Shown here: positions 15,010-21,512 of the stretch, piece by piece | Numbering within the stretch: position 1 is the stretch's first letter | Layout of the letters: each line of letters starts with the position of its first letter | Source of the DNA: JANRKH01 sp033763595 | GTDB taxonomy: Bacteria > Pseudomonadota > Alphaproteobacteria > Rickettsiales > Rickettsiaceae | Direction of reading: 5' to 3' | Length of the DNA stretch: 21,512 nucleotides | Assembly (NCBI GenBank): GCA_033763595.1 | Contig: JANRKH010000008.1 | Location: 1 to 21,512, forward strand | The notes under the pieces: generated by a model | What the model saw: the letters and a program-made list of their open reading frames with translations, nothing else | Told to the model about the DNA's origin: nothing | The model's database searches: none | Made by a program: the position numbers and the translations under genes

Positions 15010-15234
15010 ATGACTAAGCATAAAAATAAAAAACCAGAACAAAAGCTTATCTCATTTAGACTTGAGGATAATGACTTCACTCAACTAGAGCGAGATATTA
15101 AAGAAGGTTGGGCAATAGTCAGCTTATACTCTGGTGATAAGGGTTATGTTGGTATTATGGAGAAAAAAACAAACGAAGAAGTTGAGGGGGATATCTACAT
15201 CCCCCCAAGAAAAAAAATAAAATTTAATCACTAA
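15010..15234 (+). CDS. Small conserved-looking rickettsial protein of unknown function
   Basis: A 74-residue soluble protein: a very basic N-terminus (KHKNKKPEQK), then LISFRLEDNDFTQLERDI, GWAIVSLYSGDKGYVGIMEKK and a Lys-rich end (PPRKKIKF). The centre reads like a small beta domain. It recalls a family of short Rickettsiales-only proteins of unknown function (possibly DUF2674), an assignment from memory that I cannot verify. The ATG at 15010 fits the promoter at 14950-14978; an upstream TTG would start inside that promoter. It is divergent from plp. Near the 3' end, GGGGGAT (15186-15192) and ATCCCCC (15199-15205) form a strong hairpin within the coding sequence. Confidence 0.65.
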   Translation: MTKHKNKKPEQKLISFRLEDNDFTQLERDIKEGWAIVSLYSGDKGYVGIMEKKTNEEVEGDIYIPPRKKIKFNH

Positions 15235-15445
15235 TTTAATAAAATTTACACTTGTAATGTTATTTTTTTGGTGTTATAAGTTTAAGTAACGCATAACATA
15301 CAAAATATTAACCCCAAGTTTAGAAAAATTGGTATTATTGTCTTGATCGCTGTTTCCTCTTAAGATATGGGCAGGTTCAAAAATGTGCAGATATCCTGCT
15401 CTATAAAATTAAAATTTTAAAACAAAAATATTCACATGGAGAATT

Positions 15446-18253
15446 ATGGTAAATAGTTATATTGATATCTTTATCTTTGCAGGCTTTTTGATTGTCAACT
15501 TACTAACTGGGTTATTCTATGGCTCGAGGGTAAGCTCCATAAGGGAGTATGCAGTTGGCGATAAAAGATTTTCCACCGCAACCCTAACAGCTACTGTTAT
15601 TGCGACATGCATAGGTGGTGGTTTCTTTGGTGGCGCTCTTGCCGAAACTTACAGGCAAGGCTTGTACTTTGTTTTACCGGCAATGGGTGAGCCTCTAGGT
15701 TTAATATTTGTTGGTTATTTCATCATACCAAGAATGTCAGAATTTTTGGGTAATATCACGATCGCAGAAGCTCTTGGAGATATGTACGGTGAGAGGGTAA
15801 GAAAGATAGCGGCCATTTCTTCGATTGCTTTGTGTCTTGGAATGGTGTCAGTTCAATTTAAAGTTTCTTCTACAATATTGCAGTTATTCTTTGGAGTTGA
15901 TGCCTTTACAGCTGTTTTATTTAGCGCAATTATAGTGATTTTATATTCAGCATTTGGAGGTATTAAAGCTGTAACATTTACAGATGTGATACAATTTTTT
16001 ACTTTTGGAACTGTAATACCCATAATTTCTTTGATAATATGGGGCACTATTTCTGATCCACATGTGATTTATAGAGAAATTAGTAGTAATCCTGTGTTGG
16101 ACTTAACTTCTGTATTAAATCCTTATAATCCCAGATTTTTAGATACACTAATTCTATTCTTCTTCTTCTTTGGCCCTGAGTTTCAGCCAGTATTTTTTCA
16201 AAGGGTTGCTATGGCGAAAACTGTCAAGCAAGCTAGAGACTCATTCATTTTTGCTGGAATTATAACCTTATTAATTCTTCTTATAACTGTCTGGATATCT
16301 CTCCTTATTTTAGCTGACAATCCTGGTCTTGACCCAAATAACTTACTTTCTTATATAATTAACAAATATAGTTATCCTGGTCTTAAAGGAATTACTGCGG
16401 TCGGTATCATGGCTATCATTATGTCATCAGCAGATTCATATATTAACAGTGCTGCGGTTATTCTTGCTAATGATTTAATAGATTATGGCAAAGGTTTTAA
16501 ATACAAACTTGTACTTTCAAGATTTTTTAGTTTTTTCACAGGTGTTATTGCTTTGATACTAGCTCTAAAAACTTCGAGTATTCTAGAGTTATTACTTGTA
16601 GTTATGTCATTTTATTCGCCTATTGTTGGCGGACCTTTTCTGCTTTCTGCTATTGGCTTTAGGTCTACGACTTTTTCGGTTATGACTGGTATGTCTACTG
16701 GAGTTTTAACAGTTATTGCACTATATATAAATGGTATAGATGCTGCGGTTATAGGGTTCCTTGTAAATATGCTGACTATTATAGTTGTTCACTATTTGTT
16801 TAGACAAGAGGGCGGATTCGTAGGGGTTAAAGGCAAGGGACAACTCGAAGAAATATTAAATGAAAGAAGGCAGTTCTATAAAAAAATAGCCAAAAATTTC
16901 ACTGACTTTAGTTTGCAGGGTTTTTTAAATAAGAATTCTCCAAAGTCTGAAACTGTCTATGTGCTGCTTGGTATTTTTGGCTTGATATCTATCTTTTCAT
17001 CCATGTATTCGATGCCTGGATATTTAAAATACCATCATGATTTTCACGTAAAAATCATTTCTGACTTTACCTTATTTTTTTGTAGTATGTTTTTGACTTA
17101 TCCTGCGTGGCCAAAAATATTAAAAAATCAGACATTTATTTCGATTGCTTGGATAATTGGAGTACCTTTCATCTTAGTATTTTCCGGATTTTTACTTGTG
17201 TTTGAAAGTAATTTCGGACAATTGCAACTTATGATATTTATGATTAATTTGATAATAGTTGCTACGCTTGTTAGCTGGAGCTTTGCGTTCTTTTCTATAG
17301 TCTCAGGGGTTATTGCAAGTTACTATTATTATTCGTATTTTATAGAACATTCAGTGATTTTTGGAGCCGAGAATATTGATTTGCAGTTTCAGATAATTTA
17401 CATGTTACTTCTTTTTACGAGTGTATTGATTGCATTTGCAAGGCCTCAGCAGTTGCAAATCGAAAATTTGTCATTTAGAAACAAGCATCTTATTCATCAA
17501 ATTGAGGATCGCGAGCAAGAAATGGTGAAGGCGCTAAGCATAAAATATGATTTTCTCAGAAATTTAGCTCATGAGATTACAACTCCCCTTGCGGGAATTA
17601 ACATAGCAAGCTCGCTTAATTCATATTGGGATGAGTTATCAGACGTAGAAAGGAGAGAATATACGAAAGCTATTGCTGAGAGTACTGTTAGACTTATGTC
17701 ATTTGTGCAAAATATTCTGGACTTTTCTAAGCTTACAAGTAATGATTTAGACTTAAAAATTACTAGGATGAATTTAACTGAGCTTGTGGAATCTAGGATA
17801 GAAGAATGCAAAAGACTAGTAAATAGCTCTAGTGAACTAGATATGTCTATTGACCTAGAAAAAAATCTATATATAGAGGCGGATGAATATTACATTACCC
17901 AGTGTATAGATAATATTATCATTAACGCTATGCAGTATGGAGGAGCAGATAAGCAAATTATAATTACTTTATTTAAAACGGCAAAAGGCAAAAAAATATT
18001 TGCAAATCTAACAGTGTCAGACAATGGTATAGGTATTCCAAAGGACGAATTAGAGGAGATCTTTAGCCCATTTATAGTTGGATCTAGGACAAAAACTGGC
18101 GCTGGGGGCAGGGGAATGGGCCTTGCAGTCTGTAAAAAAATTACCGAAGTTCATTTAGGTGAAATTTTTGCAGAAAGCGATGGTAAGTCTGGTAGTAAGT
18201 TTACCTTAATTTTACCGTGTACTTCGGACGAGAAATCGTTGCCAAGGGGATGA
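15446..18253 (+). CDS. Na+/solute symporter fused to sensor histidine kinase
   Basis: A 935-residue inner-membrane protein in which a sodium/solute symporter (SSS/PutP family) forms the input of a histidine kinase, the plan of CbrA. Residues 1 to about 455 are the symporter (EYAVGDKRFSTATLTATVIA, GGGFFGGALAETYRQG, IMAIIMSSADSYINSAA). A second membrane block of about six helices follows (about 500-665), then a helical linker. The HisKA domain has FLRNLAHEITTPLAG with phospho-acceptor His709. The ATPase domain has the N box (Asn827), SDNGIGIP (Asp859), and GAGGRGMGLAVC. There is no PAS and no receiver domain, so a separate response regulator is needed and none is nearby. Substrate unknown; a proline- or other nutrient-sensing role is a guess. 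GGAG four bases before the ATG supports the start. The stop codon lies in a repeat remnant. Confidence 0.93.
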   Translation: MVNSYIDIFIFAGFLIVNLLTGLFYGSRVSSIREYAVGDKRFSTATLTATVIATCIGGGFFGGALAETYRQGLYFVLPAMGEPLGLIFVGYFIIPRMSEFLGNITIAEALGDMYGERVRKIAAISSIALCLGMVSVQFKVSSTILQLFFGVDAFTAVLFSAIIVILYSAFGGIKAVTFTDVIQFFTFGTVIPIISLIIWGTISDPHVIYREISSNPVLDLTSVLNPYNPRFLDTLILFFFFFGPEFQPVFFQRVAMAKTVKQARDSFIFAGIITLLILLITVWISLLILADNPGLDPNNLLSYIINKYSYPGLKGITAVGIMAIIMSSADSYINSAAVILANDLIDYGKGFKYKLVLSRFFSFFTGVIALILALKTSSILELLLVVMSFYSPIVGGPFLLSAIGFRSTTFSVMTGMSTGVLTVIALYINGIDAAVIGFLVNMLTIIVVHYLFRQEGGFVGVKGKGQLEEILNERRQFYKKIAKNFTDFSLQGFLNKNSPKSETVYVLLGIFGLISIFSSMYSMPGYLKYHHDFHVKIISDFTLFFCSMFLTYPAWPKILKNQTFISIAWIIGVPFILVFSGFLLVFESNFGQLQLMIFMINLIIVATLVSWSFAFFSIVSGVIASYYYYSYFIEHSVIFGAENIDLQFQIIYMLLLFTSVLIAFARPQQLQIENLSFRNKHLIHQIEDREQEMVKALSIKYDFLRNLAHEITTPLAGINIASSLNSYWDELSDVERREYTKAIAESTVRLMSFVQNILDFSKLTSNDLDLKITRMNLTELVESRIEECKRLVNSSSELDMSIDLEKNLYIEADEYYITQCIDNIIINAMQYGGADKQIIITLFKTAKGKKIFANLTVSDNGIGIPKDELEEIFSPFIVGSRTKTGAGGRGMGLAVCKKITEVHLGEIFAESDGKSGSKFTLILPCTSDEKSLPRG

Positions 18254-18371
18254 CACATCTACTGGATCTCAGCTTCCTTTTTTTGTCGTTCCCTCTTCAC
18301 TTCTCTGTCATTCCCGCGCAGGCGGGAATCTAGAAGACTTATGTTTCCTGGATCCCCTCCTTCGAGGGGAT
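18242..18371. repeat. GC-rich hairpin repeats between kinase and fabF
   Basis: Two hairpins of the types in the terminal array, in the opposite orientation: ATTCCCGCGCAGGCGGGAAT (18310-18329, 8-bp stem) and ATCCCCTCCTTCGAGGGGAT (18352-18371, 8-bp stem). A half element, AAGGGGATGACAC, overlaps the last codons and stop of the kinase gene at 18246-18257. Such repeats may act as transcript-end structures, but no T-run is present. Confidence 0.8.
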
Positions 18372-18391
18372 GACAACGTTGCATATGGAAT

Positions 18392-18421
18392 TTTGTATAT
18401 ACAAACACGGTAATATATGTT
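18392..18421 (+). promoter_or_regulatory. Possible fabF promoter with 14-bp palindrome
   Basis: TTTGTATATACAAA (18392-18405) is a perfect palindrome. TTGTAT within it (18393-18398) could serve as -35, with TATGTT (18416-18421) as -10 at a 17-bp spacing, 24 bp before the fabF ATG. The palindrome would then also be a candidate operator. Weak evidence. Confidence 0.35.
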
Positions 18422-18444
18422 ATAGACAAAAATAAAAAATTTCA

Positions 18445-19692
18445 ATGACTTACAGAAGAGTAGTTATAACAGGCATTGGGCTTCTTACGCCTCTTGGATT
18501 TAACGCGCAAGACACATGGGATAATCTTCTTGCAAAGAAATCAGGCATCGGCAGAATTACTAAATTTGATGTTGAAAAATTTAGCACGCAAATTGCTGGG
18601 CAGTTAAATCAAGGATCGAGGATATTTAATCCTGAAGATTACATGGATCCCGTAGAGGCAAGAAGAATTTCTAGCTTTATCCAGTATGGTATAGTTGCCG
18701 CTAAAGAAGCAATAGAAGACTCAGGATATATACCAACCTCTGAATCAGAAGAAAAAAGAACAGGTGTTATTCTTGGTTCTGGCATAGGCGGGTTAGAAGA
18801 AATAGAAAATAACGCAATAAAGTTAAATGCAGGAGGAAGGGTAGGGCCTTTTTTTATTCCGTCTTGTTTAATTAATTTGCTTTCTGGACATATAAGCATT
18901 AAATATAATTTTAAAGGGCCAAATCATGCTGTTGTGACAGCATGCGCAACTGGCGCCCATGCTATTGGAGACGCTACAAGATTTATAAAATACGGTGATG
19001 CAGATGTGATGGTCGCTGGAGCTTCAGAAGCACCAATTACTCCTGTTGGTCTTGCTGGTTTTTCTGCCTCAAGGGCTTTATCTACATCTTTTAATGGCAG
19101 ACCAACCGAAGCATCGAGACCTTGGGACGAGGAAAGAGATGGTTTTGTCATGAGCGAAGGCGCAGCTGTTGTTGTTCTTGAAGAATATGAACATGCAAAA
19201 AAAAGAGGCGCGAAGATTTATGCTGAAGTACTCGGATACGGACTTGCAGGCGATGCGTATCATATAACTTCTACGCATCCTGAAGGCAGAGGAGGGGTTG
19301 AAGCAATGAAGAGAGCGATGCAAGATGCGCAAATAAGTGAAGATCAGATCGGGTATATTAATGCACATGGAACATCGACTAAAATAGGAGATTTATCTGA
19401 GCTCATTGGCGTTCAAGGGTTATTTGGCCCGAGTACAAAACTCAAAATGTCGTCTACCAAATCATCTACAGGCCACTTGCTTGGCGCAGCTGGAAGCCTT
19501 GAAGCTATATTCACAGCACTCAGCCTCAAGGAAGGTGTTGTTCCTGCCACATTAAATCTCAACAACCCGTGCAAGGAAGCGGTAATAGATCTTGTGCCAA
19601 AAGAGCCTAAGTCGCACAAATTTGAATATGCTATAACAAATTCATTTGGATTCGGAGGCACAAATGCATCTCTTGTACTGAAAAAAATATAG
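18445..19692 (+). CDS. fabF: 3-oxoacyl-[acyl-carrier-protein] synthase II
   Basis: FabF condenses malonyl-ACP with a growing acyl-ACP, the elongation step of type II fatty-acid synthesis in the cytoplasm. The 415 residues are full length. The catalytic triad is visible: Cys167 in TACATGAH, His308 in NAHGTSTKIGD and His344 in STGHLLGAAGS, with the conserved Lys339 (STKSSTGH). The start (TYRRVVITGIGLLTPLG) and the end (NSFGFGGTNASLVL) are typical. The Cys-His-His set separates it from FabH (Cys-His-Asn). No ribosome binding site is evident before the ATG. acpP, often next to fabF, is not in the window; mltG follows after 9 bp, a pairing also known from other proteobacteria (fabF and yceG are close in E. 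coli), so the two are probably one transcript. Confidence 0.97.
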   Translation: MTYRRVVITGIGLLTPLGFNAQDTWDNLLAKKSGIGRITKFDVEKFSTQIAGQLNQGSRIFNPEDYMDPVEARRISSFIQYGIVAAKEAIEDSGYIPTSESEEKRTGVILGSGIGGLEEIENNAIKLNAGGRVGPFFIPSCLINLLSGHISIKYNFKGPNHAVVTACATGAHAIGDATRFIKYGDADVMVAGASEAPITPVGLAGFSASRALSTSFNGRPTEASRPWDEERDGFVMSEGAAVVVLEEYEHAKKRGAKIYAEVLGYGLAGDAYHITSTHPEGRGGVEAMKRAMQDAQISEDQIGYINAHGTSTKIGDLSELIGVQGLFGPSTKLKMSSTKSSTGHLLGAAGSLEAIFTALSLKEGVVPATLNLNNPCKEAVIDLVPKEPKSHKFEYAITNSFGFGGTNASLVLKKI

Positions 19693-19701
19693 AGTTTACC
19701 T

Positions 19702-20985
19702 ATGAAAACTAGGACTCGTACAAAAATAACTCGTAAAAGAGCTAAAGAAAACGCAGTTGTAAGAGATTCGAGTAATCACAATACGGGGTCATATTCTTAC
19801 GTCAGCAAGAATATGCTAAGCAAAAAAGAGTCTAAATTACCCCTCGAAATAAGCTCCTCCTCAAAGAAATCTATAATAGCTCCTATAATCCAAAAAAAGC
19901 AATGGTTTTTTAGCTGTAATTTTTGTTTCATCAAAGACAAGGCAAAAGACATGGGTATGTATGTCCATGAAAAAATTAGGAAACAAATCATACACAATAG
20001 TAAGTATATATTTTTATCCATCATTTTGTTATGCTCTGCTGTAATTTTTGCACAAAAATTAGTAGAATACGAGATTACAGCCCCAAATAATATTACAAAG
20101 CCAGAAATAATTCTAATCAAAAAGGGTATCTCATCATACACAATTTCAAGCCTACTCAAAAGCAAAGGCATAATAAAAAATCAGTTTGTTTTTTTATTAT
20201 ATGTAAAATTAAATGGAATTTTTTTACAGGCAGGTGAGTATGAGTTTTTGCCAGGTAAAAATTTACGAGATATTATTTCAATACTTGCAAAGGGTGAAAC
20301 CAAAATTAGAAAAATCACAATACCAGAGGGATTCACTGTCACTAAAATCATTCAGCTTATTAATAATGATGAATCTTTATCAGGCGCTGTAGAACAAACG
20401 CCGCCTGAGGGGGCTATTTTCCCAGATACATATTACCATAAATATGGTGAAAATAGGGTAAATATAATCAAAAAGATGCAAAAGACAATGGATAGTATTT
20501 TAGATACCGCCCTAAAAGACAAAAATATTCCAGAGTTAATTGATAATAAGAACAAACTTCTAACTATAGCATCTATGATTCAACAAGAATCATCTGATCC
20601 AGCTGAAATGCCTATAATTGCTTCTGTTTTTTACAATAGACTTAAAGTAGGAATGGCGCTACAATCTGATCCTACCGCGATTTACGCTCTTACAGACCAT
20701 GGAAAAAACCCACCGCCAAAACTACTACATAGAAAAGATCTTCTGATTGATTCTCCGTATAATACATATAAATACAGGGGTCTACCACCTGGACCCATAT
20801 CTTGCCCTGGATTTGATGCAATAAATGCAGCTATTTATCCTGCTAAAACTAAATATTTATATTTTGTTGTAAATGGGCTAGGTGGTCACGAGTTCGCTAC
20901 AAATCTTTCGGATCATAATAAAAACGTCAAAAAATACAAAGATAACGAAAGGCAGAAGCTTTTGCGGGCTCTTAACACAAAATAA
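19702..20985 (+). CDS. mltG: Endolytic peptidoglycan transglycosylase MltG (YceG)
   Basis: MltG is an inner-membrane lytic transglycosylase that cuts nascent glycan strands and so ends their elongation. In the 427 residues, a basic Ser/Lys-rich cytoplasmic part (1-100) leads to one membrane helix (about 101-120), a LysM-like subdomain (about 125-180) and the YceG catalytic domain. The catalytic Glu is Glu296 in ASMIQQESSD, followed by SVFYNRLKVGMALQSDPTAIYAL; YRGLPPGPISCPG and the end with YFVVNGLGGHEF are family motifs. E. coli MltG has 340 residues, so the first 80 or so are extra. An internal ATG at 19951, with AAGG eight bases before it, would give 344 residues; either or both starts may be used. 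It follows fabF by 9 bp. An enzyme of this type implies that peptidoglycan is made. Confidence 0.94.
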   Translation: MKTRTRTKITRKRAKENAVVRDSSNHNTGSYSYVSKNMLSKKESKLPLEISSSSKKSIIAPIIQKKQWFFSCNFCFIKDKAKDMGMYVHEKIRKQIIHNSKYIFLSIILLCSAVIFAQKLVEYEITAPNNITKPEIILIKKGISSYTISSLLKSKGIIKNQFVFLLYVKLNGIFLQAGEYEFLPGKNLRDIISILAKGETKIRKITIPEGFTVTKIIQLINNDESLSGAVEQTPPEGAIFPDTYYHKYGENRVNIIKKMQKTMDSILDTALKDKNIPELIDNKNKLLTIASMIQQESSDPAEMPIIASVFYNRLKVGMALQSDPTAIYALTDHGKNPPPKLLHRKDLLIDSPYNTYKYRGLPPGPISCPGFDAINAAIYPAKTKYLYFVVNGLGGHEFATNLSDHNKNVKKYKDNERQKLLRALNTK

Positions 20986-20991
20986 AAATTT

Positions 20992-21008
20992 TCCATCTTG
21001 AAGATGGA
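20992..21008. other. Hairpin after mltG
   Basis: TCCATCTTGAAGATGGA is an 8-bp inverted repeat around one central base, seven bases after the mltG stop. It has no T-run after it on the plus strand, though AAAATTTT precedes it; it may act as a weak or bidirectional transcript end. Confidence 0.45.
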
Positions 21009-21047
21009 GTGAAATATGTTATAAATCTACTAAAATTATGCCACTGG

Positions 21048-21512
21048 ATTCCCGCCTCCGCGGGAATGACAGTTACAAGTTCAGTTGTCATCCCCGTGAA
21101 AACGGGGATCCAGGGAATATTATCCTTCTAGATTCCCGCCTCCGCGGGAATGACAAAAGAGGAGACGGGAATGACAGTTACGATCACAGTGTCATCCCCT
21201 CGAAGGAGGGGATCTAGTAAACTTGTCATCCCCGTGAAAACGGGGATCCAGGAATTATTTTGACTAGATTCCCGCCTCCGCGGGAATGACAAAAGAGGAG
21301 ACGGGAATGACAGTTACGATCACAGTGTCATCCCCTCGAAGGATGGGATCTAGTAAACTTGTCATCCCCGTGAAAACGGGGATCCAGGAATTATTTTGAC
21401 TAGATTCCCGCCTCCGCGGGAATGACAGTTACAAGTTCAGTTGTCATCCCCGTGAAAACGGGGATCCAGGGAATATTATCCTTCTAGATTCCCGCCTCCG
21501 CGGGAATGACAG
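21048..21512. repeat. Array of GC-rich hairpin repeats in composite units
   Basis: Three 20-bp hairpins recur. Type A, ATTCCCGCCTCCGCGGGAAT, starts at 21048, 21132, 21268, 21404 and 21488. Type B, ATCCCCGTGAAAACGGGGAT (GAAA loop), starts at 21090, 21228, 21364 and 21446. Type C, ATCCCCTCGAAGGAGGGGAT, starts at 21194 and 21330 (the latter with one stem mismatch). They build composite units: an 84-bp A-B unit (21048, again 21404) flanks two tandem 136-bp A-C-B units (21132, 21268). The linkers are repeated too. The array reaches the window edge and may continue. It contrasts sharply with the AT-rich background. Type A fits the form ATTCCC-N8-GGGAAT of the neisserial dRS3 repeat. Confidence 0.92.

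Noticed and set aside
21048..21512. CRISPR-like look of regularly spaced hairpin repeats
   Set aside because: The sequences between the hairpins are themselves repeated and not unique, spacing is irregular, three hairpin types alternate, and no cas gene is present.

Overview
The window is AT-rich and looks like part of the chromosome of an obligately intracellular alphaproteobacterium of the order Rickettsiales (Rickettsia or a relative). Reasons: a parvulin-like foldase very close in layout to the rickettsial Plp protein, an OmpB/Sca-like giant autotransporter, an Na+/solute symporter fused to a histidine kinase, a small protein of rickettsial type, conserved pairs (surA-like/rsmA and fabF/mltG), and intergenic space full of small palindromic repeats. 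A sigma-54 gene (rpoN) is unexpected for a classical Rickettsia, whose genomes carry rpoD and rpoH, so a less reduced relative is likely. No lineage below the order can be fixed from this window alone.

Layout. Positions 1-2371 (minus strand) hold three small membrane proteins: two nearly identical tandem copies (191 and 190 aa) and an Ala/Gly-rich glycine-zipper-like protein. Each tandem copy is followed, after a TAG stop, by in-frame coding-like sequence that resembles the start of a J domain. Positions 2796-4652 (minus) hold rsmA (16S rRNA dimethyltransferase) and a SurA-like periplasmic chaperone without a recognisable parvulin domain. Divergent from them is a 1329-aa autotransporter (5107-9096) with a strong terminator. 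After 700 bases of repeats come a NDUFAF7/MidA-type methyltransferase (9857-10918), rpoN (11168-12505) and a tiny SemiSWEET-like membrane protein (12707-12943). Another 980 bases of repeat-rich non-coding DNA lead to plp (13928-14785, minus), a divergent 74-aa protein, the symporter/histidine kinase fusion (15446-18253), fabF (18445-19692) and mltG (19702-20985). The window ends inside a dense array of GC-rich hairpin repeats.

Themes. Several genes serve the cell envelope: the SurA-like chaperone and Plp for outer-membrane protein folding, the autotransporter as a likely client and surface antigen, FabF for acyl chains and MltG for peptidoglycan chain termination. RpoN and the transporter-kinase are regulators, but no response regulator or sigma-54 activator is in the window. 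The intergenic DNA is unusually structured: at least two families of 100-155 bp elements with terminal inverted repeats, one sharing its core between elements with different termini, a 26-bp perfect palindrome, a pair of mutually exclusive hairpins, and the terminal hairpin array.
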